A stretch of DNA of 25,507 nucleotides from an uncultured Flavobacteriales bacterium (GCA_946478675.1 CAMLEF010000020.1:1-25507), one strand, 5' to 3'; numbered from the stretch's first letter, positions 1-6,823 are shown. Numbers and translations are program-made. The notes: generated from the sequence alone by a model not told the origin.

Positions 1-492
1 CGAGAGAATAACAATGGCATAAGCGCCCACGACGTTGTTCAGCGCGATGCGAACTGCTTCTGCAAGATCGACGTTCTCGCGTTCGCGGATGTCTTCGATC
101 AGGTGAACGAGCACTTCCGTGTCCGTGTCGCTTTCGAATTTATGACCGCGCTTGCGGAGCTCTTCTTTCAGCGGCGCATAGTTCTCGATGATGCCATTGT
201 GGATCAGCACGAGTTTCTTGCTGGCCGAATAGTGCGGGTGCGCGTTGATATCGTTCGGTTCACCGTGCGTCGCCCAGCGCGTATGGCCGATGCCGATGGT
301 GCCGTTTACATCTTTTCCCTGCGAAAAACGCTCGAGGTCGTCCACCTTGCCCTTGCATTTGTAGACGTTCAGCACTTTATTGATCAGGGCAACACCGGCG
401 CTGTCGTAGCCGCGGTATTCCAGGCGGTGAAGGCCTTTGACGAGGATCGGGTACGCGTTGCGTTCACCGATGTAAGCGACAATTCCACACAT
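1..492 (-). CDS. glmS: Glutamine--fructose-6-phosphate aminotransferase, N-terminal part (runs off the window)
   Basis: The reverse strand from ATG at 492 reads MCGIVAYIGERNAYPIL and stays open for 164 codons to the window edge. Cys2, exposed after Met removal, is the nucleophile of class II (Ntn) glutamine amidotransferases. HRLEYRGYDSAGV, GHTRWATHGEP and HNGIIENY are hallmark GlmS glutaminase segments. GlmS makes glucosamine-6-phosphate from fructose-6-phosphate and glutamine in the cytoplasm, the first step towards UDP-GlcNAc for peptidoglycan and LPS. The sugar-isomerase domains lie outside the window. It follows the GT5-like and DUF4270 genes on the same strand, an order I recall as common in Bacteroidota, but a terminator-like hairpin at 515-574 separates it from them. 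The family call is very safe. Confidence 0.96.
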   Translation of the reverse strand, partial: MCGIVAYIGERNAYPILVKGLHRLEYRGYDSAGVALINKVLNVYKCKGKVDDLERFSQGKDVNGTIGIGHTRWATHGEPNDINAHPHYSASKKLVLIHNGIIENYAPLKEELRKRGHKFESDTDTEVLVHLIEDIRERENVDLAEAVRIALNNVVGAYAIVILS

Positions 493-514
493 GGTACAAA
501 AGTATTCAGGATAG

Positions 515-574
515 TTTCAAAAAGCAGGCTCCAAATCCCAAAATCTGTAAAAGCGTTTCGGACCTGGAGCCTGC
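515..574 (-). terminator. Rho-independent terminator-like hairpin after the DUF4270 gene
   Basis: A perfect 10-bp inverted repeat, GCAGGCTCCA at 524-533 and TGGAGCCTGC at 565-574, encloses a 31-nt loop. On the minus strand the stem is followed by TTTTT. It sits 17 bp downstream of the DUF4270 stop and upstream of glmS, so it probably ends or attenuates the upstream transcript. The long loop is atypical. Confidence 0.6.
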
Positions 575-591
575 GTTATATCCTGTGTTTG

Positions 592-1941
592 TTAATTGAT
601 TTTCGTATAGACAAGATGCAGGTACATGCGGTAAGGGTTGCTTGCACCGCCATTGCTGCTGCCGAGAATCACGCGTCGCCCGTATCGCGCAGGATCGAGC
701 TCTTTCAGCAACAGCCCGTGATCTTCCGCGTCGCCGTCAACGACATGCTGCAGGTAACGCGCGATGTTGATGTGGTATTCGTTCGAAGTCGTCACCTCAC
801 CGCCGAAATACACGCTGTTCTCGAAATAATCCGGCAGCAGGTAAAGTACGCCGGCCGAATCGAGCGACAGCGGGAACAACTGTTTGTTGGCAGGAAAAGT
901 AGACGTAATGGTAGAGGCATCGGCTTTGATGATCAGCTCTGCTTTGTTGATCGCCACCGGCCCCATCGCTTTCAGTGCATTGAGGTACGGGAACTCGATC
1001 TTTGTCTGTACGCCCGCAGCGCCTTGCACGAACACGTAGTCGGAAGTATTCACGCCGTGATTCTGAAGTTGACTGCTCAATGCAGGATTGATCGTGGAGG
1101 ATGTGTAATTGTGATCGAAGTAATTGTAATAAGCCGTTGTGCTGTTCACGACGAAAGAGAAGTTCGCGGTGTCCGCCGTGTTGTGGTAATAAACCGTAAA
1201 ACGCGACAGTGAATCGAGCGGACGGAAACGCAGCAGGGCGCCAACATTGCTGGAGTTGGAGTCGGCCGCGATGTAAAAACCTTTCACGTAATTGAGAAAC
1301 GCCGCATTGTCCGCGATCGGCGACTGGTTCAGGATATTCTGTGCCCAGGCCGTGTTGATCGGAATGCGCAGGTAAGCCGGAACCGTATCGTTCGCGCGGT
1401 TGATGGGTTTGCGCGGGAATGGCGTAAAGTTCAGCGATCCCACGGGTGCGCTGTAGAACGACTTCTTGTGATTGGAGTAGTACGCGCTGTCCTTGTACAA
1501 ATCTTCCGTCATCTGGTAAACGGTGAAGGTTTGCGCAAAAGCCGTATCGCCGTAATAGTCGGCATCGTAAGTCAGCGTGATGAAAGCAGAATCAAGCGTC
1601 GGAGCAGTTCCGAAGTCGATCGAGGTAAGATTGTTCGGAACGGAGAACTGCGTAAAAAGTCCTGCCGTGGTTTTGCCGAATTCGGGATCGTTCACGCAGC
1701 CGATCTGCACGATGGCCTGCTCGTCGGAACGGGCGGAATCGTCGGGGATCGTGTAGGTGAGCAGCGTCATCGTGTCGGTAGTCGCCAGGCCGATTACGTC
1801 GCTGTCGGGCTGCACGTCGAGGCCGATGTCGCTTTCTTTTTTGCAGGAAGCGGCAAACAGCAGCACGAAGGCGGCCATAAAAAACCTTGTCCCGAACGAA
1901 CGGGACAAGGAGGCGGAATTAAAGCGGTTGTTGAATTTCAT
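592..1941 (-). CDS. DUF4270 family outer-membrane lipoprotein
   Basis: A 449-residue protein starting at ATG 1941. Residues 1-33 form a lipoprotein signal peptide with lipobox FAASC (lipidated Cys33), then KKESDIGLDVQPDSD, typical of the DUF4270 family. The remainder is beta-rich with many aromatic/Asp motifs and no recognisable catalytic site. The open frame extends upstream to 2280, but that part is antisense-quality sequence inside the previous gene and would bury the signal peptide, so the 1941 start is preferred. The start lies only 4 nt after the GT5-like stop, so the two genes are almost certainly co-transcribed. DUF4270 proteins beside a glycogen-synthase-like gene and glmS are, from memory, a conserved Bacteroidota arrangement. 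The function is unknown; an envelope role is inferred from the lipobox only. Confidence 0.88.
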   Translation of the reverse strand: MKFNNRFNSASLSRSFGTRFFMAAFVLLFAASCKKESDIGLDVQPDSDVIGLATTDTMTLLTYTIPDDSARSDEQAIVQIGCVNDPEFGKTTAGLFTQFSVPNNLTSIDFGTAPTLDSAFITLTYDADYYGDTAFAQTFTVYQMTEDLYKDSAYYSNHKKSFYSAPVGSLNFTPFPRKPINRANDTVPAYLRIPINTAWAQNILNQSPIADNAAFLNYVKGFYIAADSNSSNVGALLRFRPLDSLSRFTVYYHNTADTANFSFVVNSTTAYYNYFDHNYTSSTINPALSSQLQNHGVNTSDYVFVQGAAGVQTKIEFPYLNALKAMGPVAINKAELIIKADASTITSTFPANKQLFPLSLDSAGVLYLLPDYFENSVYFGGEVTTSNEYHINIARYLQHVVDGDAEDHGLLLKELDPARYGRRVILGSSNGGASNPYRMYLHLVYTKIN

Positions 1942-1945
1942 AAAG

Positions 1946-2776
1946 TTAATCGACGAGCAGCGGCTCTTCTGCGAGAACAGCGTCGTAAAAGTCGGAATAA
2001 GCGGCGATATAATCTTCTTTCGATTTGAAGTCCAGCGCCATTTTACCTGACTTTTTGATGTATTTCTCGACATCGCTGTTGATTTTCGGAGCTCCTTTGA
2101 TGACGGCATCCGAATAATCGATCGCCAGCTTGCTGAGATTGGCAAACGAAGCCGTTTTAGCCACCGCATCCACATCGCCTTTGTCGACACCCTCGAGCAG
2201 GACTTTTTTCGAAAAGTCTTTGTGCAGCGGGTTCGGGAACTCGTCATCGTAAACTGAGTATATGACGCGCGTTTCGGCAAAAAGTGGGTTGTCGCGGAAA
2301 GCTTTTTTCAGGTAAAGCGGCATCAAACCGGTAAACCAGCCGTGGCAATGCACGATATCCGGCGCCCAACCGAGCTTTTTAACGGTCTCGATAACGCCCC
2401 GGGCGAAGAAAATCATGCGCTCGTCGTTATCCGTGAAGAATTCACCTTTTTTATCCTGGAGAATAAATTTGCGCTGGAAGTATTCTTCGTTATCGATGAA
2501 GTACACCTGCATGCGGGCGGCCTGGATCGATGCCACCTTGATGATCAGCGGGTGGTCCGTGTCATTGATGATCAGGTTCATTCCAGAAAGGCGGATCACC
2601 TCGTGCAGCTGGTTGCGGCGCTCGTTGATGAGACCGTAACGCGGCATGAACGTGCGGATTTCCTTGCCTTTTTCCTGGATTCCCTGCGGTAAATAACGGG
2701 CGATGTGGCCCATGGGAGTTTCGTCAAGGTAAGGGGTGATCTCCTGAGAAACGAAAAGAACTCTTGCTTTTTTCAT
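1946..2776 (-). CDS. Glycogen/starch synthase-like protein, GT5 N-terminal domain only
   Basis: A 276-residue protein starting at ATG 2776 (MKKARVLFVSQEITPY). The fold signature is the N-terminal Rossmann-like half of family 5 glycosyltransferases: RVLFVSQE, a mid-region RTFMPRYG and DIVHCHGWFTGLMPLYLK (about residues 140-157). Full bacterial GlgA proteins are about 470-500 residues and carry a second GT1-type domain that binds ADP-glucose; it is absent here. The Lys-X-Gly-Gly-Leu substrate loop normally near residue 15-20 reads DETPMGHIARYLPQG, without the Lys or the Gly pair. Classical glycogen synthase activity is therefore doubtful. The open frame continues to 3004 but would run into the divergent panC, so that extension is rejected. 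It is first in an operon with the DUF4270 lipoprotein. Confidence 0.85.
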   Translation of the reverse strand: MKKARVLFVSQEITPYLDETPMGHIARYLPQGIQEKGKEIRTFMPRYGLINERRNQLHEVIRLSGMNLIINDTDHPLIIKVASIQAARMQVYFIDNEEYFQRKFILQDKKGEFFTDNDERMIFFARGVIETVKKLGWAPDIVHCHGWFTGLMPLYLKKAFRDNPLFAETRVIYSVYDDEFPNPLHKDFSKKVLLEGVDKGDVDAVAKTASFANLSKLAIDYSDAVIKGAPKINSDVEKYIKKSGKMALDFKSKEDYIAAYSDFYDAVLAEEPLLVD

Positions 2777-2807
2777 ATGTAGGTGGGAGCTGTTTCGAAA
2801 AGGAATA

Positions 2808-2841
2808 CAAAGATAATAAAAAAAAAGGGCGAATTCCCAAA
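2808..2841 (-). promoter_or_regulatory. Putative Bacteroidota promoter for the GT5-like/DUF4270 operon
   Basis: On the minus strand the -7 element TATCTTTG (2808-2815) matches TAnnTTTG exactly. A TTTG at 2838-2841 could be the -33 element, but the 22-nt spacer is longer than the usual 17-19. The start codon is 31 nt downstream. The 124-bp region between the divergent genes must also serve panC; on the plus strand only a weak TAGCTTCG (2848-2855) is visible. Confidence 0.4.
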
Positions 2842-2900
2842 AAACCGTAGCTTCGGCGGTTTCAAAATGCTTGTAGACACAGCGAAAACAGGGCTTTTCC

Positions 2901-3749
2901 ATGCTTACGATCAGGCAAATCAACGACCTCCGGAACCGGCTGGAAAAGTCCCGCGCTGAAGGTCTTTCCATCGGTTTCGTGCCTACCATGGGCGCCCTGC
3001 ACAACGGTCACGCCGATCTTGTGCGCCGCGCGCGAAAGGAAAACGATGTCGTCGTCGTCAGCATTTTTGTCAACCCCACGCAATTCAACAACGCGGCTGA
3101 CCTTCAGCATTATCCCCGCACACCCGAAGCCGACGCAGCCCTCCTCGAAGCGGCCGGTTGCGACCTGCTCTTTACGCCTTCCGCGGAAGAAATGTATCCC
3201 AATGGCCTGAACGAAGCGGCGCCCGCCCTGCAGCTCGGCGCGCTGGCTACCGTCATGGAAGGCGGCTTCCGTCCCGGGCATTTCGCGGGCGTCACGCTGA
3301 TCGTGAAAAAGCTGTTCGATGCCGTGGGTTCCTGCAACGCTTATTTCGGCGAAAAAGATTTTCAGCAGCTCGCCGTGATCCGTCATATGGTGAACGAGCT
3401 GCAGTTGCCGGTAACGGTCATCGGCTGCCCGATCGTGCGTGAAGCGGACGGGCTGGCGATGTCGTCCCGCAACATGCGCCTGACGCCGGAAGAGCGGGCC
3501 GTAGCGCCGCTCATTTCCCATGCGCTCTTCAATGCGAAAGTGCTCTGGCCTTCGGTGGATGCCGAAGCGATCAAAGCGTCCGTCATAGCCACGATTGAGC
3601 AGGAACCGCTCATGCGTCTCGAGTACATCGAAGTGGTGGATGCGACGACGCTGTTGCCGGTGCTCGAAGATCAGAAGACGAATGTCGTTACGTGCATCGC
3701 CGTTTATCTCGGTGCGGTGCGGTTGATTGATAATGTGGTGTTGGGGTAG
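2901..3749 (+). CDS. panC: Pantothenate synthetase
   Basis: A 282-residue protein, the usual length for PanC. It condenses D-pantoate with beta-alanine using ATP, through a pantoyl-adenylate intermediate, in cytoplasmic pantothenate (coenzyme A) synthesis. Visible motifs are PTMGALHNGH (residues 28-37, the HIGH-like ATP-binding site with His34 and His37), VSIFVNPTQF, YPRT, GEKDFQQ (KMSKS-region neighbour and active-site loop), and MSSRNMRLTPEER, which contains the SSRN pantoate/ATP-binding loop. Start ATG 2901 gives the standard N-terminus (MLTIRQINDLRNRL). It diverges from the GT5-like operon. No panD or panB is seen downstream; the gene is followed by a 431-bp repeat-rich spacer. Confidence 0.96.
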   Translation: MLTIRQINDLRNRLEKSRAEGLSIGFVPTMGALHNGHADLVRRARKENDVVVVSIFVNPTQFNNAADLQHYPRTPEADAALLEAAGCDLLFTPSAEEMYPNGLNEAAPALQLGALATVMEGGFRPGHFAGVTLIVKKLFDAVGSCNAYFGEKDFQQLAVIRHMVNELQLPVTVIGCPIVREADGLAMSSRNMRLTPEERAVAPLISHALFNAKVLWPSVDAEAIKASVIATIEQEPLMRLEYIEVVDATTLLPVLEDQKTNVVTCIAVYLGAVRLIDNVVLG

Positions 3750-3756
3750 TTTCCGG

Positions 3757-3930
3757 AAGACGAAAGCAGTAGAGCGTGAGTTGCGATGGTGCGTGTTGCG
3801 CGGTGCGGTTGGGAAAGTGTGCTGCTGCTGTGAATGAAAAAGCGCGCAGCGTTGATTGCGGAGTTGCGTGTTGCGGATGGGAAAGTGTTTTTTCTGCAGC
3901 GCGTTATAAAGCAATACAAGCGAATTGCGT
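3757..3930. repeat. Imperfect repeats rich in TTGCG/TGCGG after panC
   Basis: Two imperfect copies of a motif ending GGGAAAGTGT are visible (GCGGTTGGGAAAGTGTGC near 3806 and GCGGATGGGAAAGTGTTT near 3874), each preceded by TTGCG/GTGCG runs. The region has no convincing gene. It resembles the TTGCG-type intergenic sequence seen again at 19434-19582. Together with the adjacent tandem array it fills the spacer from 3750 to 4180. Confidence 0.5.
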
Positions 3931-3951
3931 ACTCCGCAATTGAAAGCCTCA

Positions 3952-4200
3952 AAAATTTCTCAGGTAATTCCCTTGCACCTCCGCACCCCGCACCTTCGCA
4001 ACGTTCATTCGAACGCCGCACATGAAGCGATTTCATCTAAAATTTCTCAGGTAATTCCCTTGCACCTCCGCACCCCGCACCTCCGCAACGTTCATTCGAA
4101 CGCCGCACATGAAATCAATTTCATCTAAAATTTCTCAGGTAATTTCCCCCGCACCTTCGCACCCCGCACCCTCGCAACGCTCACTCGAACGTCACACCGA
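3952..4200. repeat. 87-88 bp tandem repeat, about 2.8 copies, overlapping the 3' end of the TonB-like gene
   Basis: AAAATTTCTCAGGTAATT begins copies at 3952, 4039 and 4127, giving periods of 87 and 88 bp. Each copy continues with CGCACCCCGCACC, then CGCAACG, and an element TTCATTCGAACG, or CTCACTCGAACG in the third copy. The third copy runs into the last codons and stop (4181-4183) of the neighbouring minus-strand gene, so the array appears to have arisen by tandem duplication of a segment including that gene's end. Short plus-strand frames inside the array are repeat artefacts. Confidence 0.85.
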
Positions 4201-5254
4201 TCATAATGTCGACTTCGCCGTGCTTTTTGCCGGGATTCCAGTCGGGCATGCTTTTGATCACGCGAAGCAATTCTGCATCGACGTCGGGAGAAATGGAAAA
4301 GGAAACTTCCGGCGAATAGACTTCGCCGGTTTTTGCATTGACGACAAAACGCACGCCGGTGGAATAGCGCGTCACTTTGCTGCGATCGATGTTCACGGGC
4401 TGGAAACCGCTCACCAGGTAAGCACGCAGCGCGGGATCACCGCCGGGATACGTCGGCATTTCGTCCATTTTGAAATTCGCATCGCTTCCGCCGGTGCGGC
4501 CGAGCTGCCCGTCTTTCGAGCTTTTCCGTCCTTTTCCATCGTTGTGCGTGACGGGCGGATAAATGACGACGCTTTTGATGCGCAGCGGCGCGTTATTGAC
4601 GGCAACGCGGGTGTTGGAGCCGTCCATCGGTTGCTGCGGGCCGGGATCGGAAGAAGCGGGTTGCGATTGCTGCTGCGCAGAAGCCGGCGGATCCTGCTTC
4701 ACGGTAAGCGCGCTGGTTTGCCCGGGAGAAACCGCGGGAAGCAGCTGCGTTTTGCCGGATTGCGCAGGAAGGGAAACGTCATTGCTGGTGGCGAGCACCG
4801 GGGTATTTTCCTGCGGGGAAGAATTTTCTGCCGGGCCGGCTACGCGGGTGTTTTCGGTGACGGGCCGGCGATCGTTGAGCGGTAAGCTTTCGGTGCCGGG
4901 AACGTTTTTCGGCGTGTCGGATTTATGCGTGAGCAGCCAGCAGGTACCTCCGCTGATGAGCAGCATGGCGGTAACAATGGCGAGTCCGAAACGGCGGAAG
5001 AAGGGAACCGGCGGAGGCGTGTTCATGTACACCGCCAGTCGTTTTTCGATGTGCGTGGAGAGCTTGTTGATCTCCTGCATACGGCGCGGCGTAAGGCCGT
5101 CCATTGCGGCAGAGCAAAGGCTGCACTCGATGAGATGCTTTTCTACCTCGTGCATGCTCTTTTTGTGGAGCTTGCCGTCGATATAAAGCCGCATCGTGTC
5201 GAGCGAGAGGCATTCGCCTTTCTGGAAAATCCGGTTGAGCTCTTTGGCGGTCAT
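4181..5254 (-). CDS. Membrane-anchored zinc-finger anti-sigma-like protein with C-terminal TonB-like domain
   Basis: A 357-residue protein. Residues 35-47 contain HEVEKHLIECSLC, an H-x3-C-x2-C zinc-binding anti-sigma (ZAS-type) motif with His40, Cys44 and Cys47. A single membrane helix follows at about 88-109 (FGLAIVTAMLLISGG). Residues 115-260 are a low-complexity Pro/Ser/Gln/Thr-rich linker. Residues 265-357 resemble a TonB C-terminal domain: MPTYPGGDPALRAYL, VRFVVNAKTGEV and SMPDWNPGKKHGEV. The order predicts a cytoplasmic sigma-binding end and a periplasmic TonB-like end. It overlaps the upstream ECF sigma gene by ATGA (5251-5254), implying translational coupling and that the sigma factor is its partner. 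Whether the C-terminus contacts TonB-dependent receptors or only borrows the fold cannot be told from sequence. Its 3' end lies in a tandem repeat array. Confidence 0.85.
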   Translation of the reverse strand: MTAKELNRIFQKGECLSLDTMRLYIDGKLHKKSMHEVEKHLIECSLCSAAMDGLTPRRMQEINKLSTHIEKRLAVYMNTPPPVPFFRRFGLAIVTAMLLISGGTCWLLTHKSDTPKNVPGTESLPLNDRRPVTENTRVAGPAENSSPQENTPVLATSNDVSLPAQSGKTQLLPAVSPGQTSALTVKQDPPASAQQQSQPASSDPGPQQPMDGSNTRVAVNNAPLRIKSVVIYPPVTHNDGKGRKSSKDGQLGRTGGSDANFKMDEMPTYPGGDPALRAYLVSGFQPVNIDRSKVTRYSTGVRFVVNAKTGEVYSPEVSFSISPDVDAELLRVIKSMPDWNPGKKHGEVDIMIGVTFE

Positions 5255-5829
5255 TCTTCGGTGGGCACCAGGTAACCTTTCAGGTTACGTTTTCCGTTCT
5301 GGAGATAGCTTTTCACCTCGTTGACGGAAAAACCGGTAAGGTCTGACACCTCTTTGTAGCTTTTCTCTTTAAAGTAGAACAGCTCAACGCATTGTCGTTG
5401 CTCTTCGCTGAGGCGGGTGAGCGCCTCCTGGAGCTTGTTGAGTTGTTCTTCCAGCTGTAGTGCCTCGGTCTTCGGCGATTCGTCGGCAGCCATGTTGCGG
5501 AGCGCCTGCTCCACATCGGTGACTTCCATGGAATCCTTCCTGATTTTTTTGAGACAGAGGTGCTTGGTTACACTGTACACCCAGGTTTTGAAATTGTTCA
5601 CTTCGTGGTGTTGCAGATCGCGGAGGATAATCTCGAAGACTTCCATAACGGCGTCTTCGGTATCCACGTTGTTCTGCAGGTAATTGTAAGCCACTGCAGT
5701 GATCAACTGGGTGTAACGGCGGAACAGCTCGCCTGCATACCAGGAGTTGGAAGTACGGCGGTACTGCTCAATGAGCTCCTGATCGCTCAGCTGGGTTTCC
5801 TTTTTGGGCCAGAGAAAGCGTATGCGCAC
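5251..5829 (-). CDS. ECF-type sigma-70 factor
   Basis: A 192-residue protein with the two conserved ECF parts. Region 2 is at about residues 18-100 (LFRRYTQLITAVAYNYL, DTEDAVMEVFEII, FKTWVYSVTKHLCL, the -10-recognition and core-binding helices). Region 4 is at about 128-185 (LSEEQRQCVELFYFKEKSYKEV, then GFSVNEVKSYLQNGKRNLK, the helix-turn-helix). The start is GTG at 5829: an in-frame TAA lies 15 nt upstream and no ATG is available in the proper place. It directs RNA polymerase to a special promoter set and is probably held at the membrane by the coupled zinc-finger/TonB-like protein, whose ATG overlaps its stop codon. A good promoter lies at 5877-5907. Confidence 0.93.
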   Translation of the reverse strand: MRIRFLWPKKETQLSDQELIEQYRRTSNSWYAGELFRRYTQLITAVAYNYLQNNVDTEDAVMEVFEIILRDLQHHEVNNFKTWVYSVTKHLCLKKIRKDSMEVTDVEQALRNMAADESPKTEALQLEEQLNKLQEALTRLSEEQRQCVELFYFKEKSYKEVSDLTGFSVNEVKSYLQNGKRNLKGYLVPTEE

Positions 5830-5876
5830 CGTGATTGAGATTTACACGTGAAACAATGTGTTTTAATTTGCCAATC

Positions 5877-5907
5877 CCAATGTACGAATGTTTTTGCATT
5901 ATGCAAA
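5877..5907 (-). promoter_or_regulatory. Putative promoter of the ECF sigma operon
   Basis: On the minus strand a TTTG at 5904-5907 is separated by exactly 19 nt from TACATTGG (5877-5884), one mismatch from TAnnTTTG. The spacing is that of the Bacteroidota housekeeping promoter. The predicted leader to the GTG start is about 40 nt. The rest of the 308-bp spacer 5830-6137 holds no ORF that I can support; its right end carries the upstream region of the first small lipoprotein cassette. Confidence 0.5.
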
Positions 5908-6081
5908 TCCTGGCCACACCTTAAAGGGCTTGCCGGCCCCGATTTCCATAAAGAAACCGCAGAAAAATCCCGGCTCACCGATATTTTCCGGAGGCTGGAA
6001 GAATATCTCAAAAATAAAACACTGTAATTCAGCTATTTGTGAAAAGTTCAGAAAAATTTATGGAAAAGCGGTGTGGAATCC

Positions 6082-6096
6082 GGGCTTTCCGTGCCC
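6082..6096. promoter_or_regulatory. Conserved upstream dyad GGGC-N7-GCCC of small lipoprotein cassette 1
   Basis: GGGC (6082-6085) and GCCC (6093-6096) flank a 7-nt spacer, followed by TATTAC. The same arrangement occurs at 6527-6541 before cassette 2 with a different spacer sequence but the same spacer length. About 25-40 nt upstream, both copies also share an A-rich GAAAAA/TTT stretch and GCGG. No TAnnTTTG element is visible here. It may be an operator or alternative-sigma promoter; this is inferred only from the conservation between the two copies. Confidence 0.4.
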
Positions 6097-6137
6097 TATT
6101 ACCCAGAAAGGCATAAAATCAACTTAGCCCTACGCCC

Positions 6138-6311
6138 ATGAAAGCATCACTCACCATCCTCATTGCCGGAATCATTCTTACCATGGCTTCCTGCAAACAC
6201 GAAGATTGTGGCGCTTACCAGGGCAGCGGAAAAGGAACCCGTTCTTTCAAGCAGAAAAAGCATCACCGCCATGCTATGGTTGTGCGCTTTGATGCTGCGC
6301 GTATCGCGTAA
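6138..6311 (+). CDS. Very small lipoprotein, copy 1
   Basis: A 57-residue protein not homologous to anything I recognise. MKASLTILIAGIILTMASC is a complete lipoprotein signal peptide with the lipid-accepting Cys19. The mature peptide of 39 residues reads CKHEDCGAYQGSGKG, then a basic stretch, KKHHRHAMVVR and a short tail. The second copy at 6569 shares EDCGAY, the Lys/Ser-rich middle and KHHRHAMV. The His cluster plus a second Cys could bind metal, but this is speculation. The start is the only ATG that gives a signal peptide. It has its own terminator at 6391-6426 and is therefore a monocistronic unit, divergent from the ECF sigma operon. The conservation between copies shows that the frame is real. 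Confidence 0.8.
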   Translation: MKASLTILIAGIILTMASCKHEDCGAYQGSGKGTRSFKQKKHHRHAMVVRFDAARIA

Positions 6312-6326
6312 TTGCTTTGTACTCCT

Positions 6327-6359
6327 GAAGGGCGAGTTTTCTCGCGAAAGCCGTCCTTC
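6327..6359 (+). ncRNA. Conserved 3' UTR hairpin of lipoprotein cassette 1
   Basis: GAAGGGCG (6327-6334) can pair with CGTCCTTC (6352-6359), 8 bp including one G-U. In cassette 2 the matching arms are GAAGAGCG and CGTTCTTC: the fifth pair changes from G-C to A-U while pairing is kept, and the G-U stays in the same place. Downstream both UTRs carry CATGTGTTTCATGTGTTTG, a direct repeat of CATGTGTTT, just before the terminator. It could be a UTR structure or a 3'-derived small RNA. Only two sequences support the covariation. Confidence 0.4.
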
Positions 6360-6390
6360 CTCTATACATGTGTTTCATGTGTTTGCCACG

Positions 6391-6426
6391 AAATATCCCG
6401 GTTCATCCGGGATATTTTGTTTTTGG
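6391..6426 (+). terminator. Rho-independent terminator of lipoprotein cassette 1
   Basis: AAATATCCCGG and CCGGGATATTT form a perfect 11-bp stem around a TTCAT loop, followed by TGTTTTT. It lies 79 nt after the stop codon of the small lipoprotein gene. Confidence 0.88.
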
Positions 6427-6526
6427 ACGTTTTCATCCCGCACGCACCTCACCGATCCTTCACAGAAAGTTATTGCTGCTGATTTTCAGTCGATTTGAAA
6501 AAATTTTAAGCGGCGTTATGGAAATC

Positions 6527-6541
6527 GGGCGATTCCTGCCC
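6527..6541. promoter_or_regulatory. Conserved upstream dyad GGGC-N7-GCCC of small lipoprotein cassette 2
   Basis: GGGC (6527-6530) and GCCC (6538-6541) with a 7-nt spacer, then TAATACA. It is the counterpart of the element at 6082-6096. The start codon is 27 nt further on, against 41 nt in cassette 1. The role is inferred from conservation between the two copies. Confidence 0.4.
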
Positions 6542-6568
6542 TAATACATAACAAAACAAGAACACGAT

Positions 6569-6775
6569 ATGCAGAAAGCCATCAACCCCACCAAAGTCTT
6601 CAAAATTGCATCATTCATTATCGCAGGCATGCTCGTTATCGGAGCTGCTTCCTGCCACGCACCAGAAGATTGCGGCGCTTACAATGGCTCTAAAAAAAGC
6701 AATTCGCGTTCCTACAAAACGAAGCATCACCGTCACGCGATGGTGATCCGCTCCGGCGCGACAAAACTCGCGTAA
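6569..6775 (+). CDS. Very small lipoprotein, copy 2
   Basis: A 68-residue paralogue of the 57-residue protein at 6138. Residues 1-29 form a longer lipoprotein signal peptide ending GAASC (lipidated Cys29). The mature 40 residues contain PEDCGAYNGSKKSNSRSYK and TKHHRHAMVIR. The mature parts align nearly end to end with copy 1, while the signal peptides and last residues differ. Start ATG 6569 is the only upstream Met in frame. It has its own terminator (6854-6888) and a 78-nt 3' UTR resembling that of copy 1. The function is unknown. A surface or periplasmic role in the envelope response of the divergent ECF system would fit the position but is unproven. Confidence 0.82.
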   Translation: MQKAINPTKVFKIASFIIAGMLVIGAASCHAPEDCGAYNGSKKSNSRSYKTKHHRHAMVIRSGATKLA

Positions 6776-6791
6776 CCTGATCTGTACTCCC

Positions 6792-6823
6792 GAAGAGCGT
6801 GTTATCTCCCGAAACCGTTCTTC
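6792..6823 (+). ncRNA. Conserved 3' UTR hairpin of lipoprotein cassette 2
   Basis: GAAGAGCG (6792-6799) pairs with CGTTCTTC (6816-6823) around a 16-nt loop. It is the covarying counterpart of 6327-6359, and the CATGTGTTTCATGTGTTTG block again follows before the terminator. Confidence 0.4.

Noticed and set aside
103..1212. 369-residue plus-strand open frame across the glmS and DUF4270 region
   Set aside because: It is antisense to two well-supported genes, crosses their intergenic terminator and has the Val/Arg/Asp-rich composition of a frame shadow.
1942..2280. N-terminal extension of the DUF4270 frame
   Set aside because: It lies in another frame inside the GT5-like gene and would place the lipoprotein signal peptide in the middle of the protein.
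2777..3004. N-terminal extension of the GT5-like frame into panC
   Set aside because: It overlaps the start of panC on the other strand and precedes a canonical GT5 N-terminus at 2776.
2862..3914. 350-residue minus-strand frame over panC
   Set aside because: It is antisense to panC, which is certain, and has shadow-like His/Arg-rich composition.
3925..4128. Short plus-strand frames with internally repeated peptides
   Set aside because: The peptide repeats only mirror the 87-88 bp DNA tandem array; no start context or homologous feature is visible.
3952..4200. Possible CRISPR array
   Set aside because: Units are nearly identical over their whole 87-88 bp length, so there are no variable spacers, and no cas gene is near.
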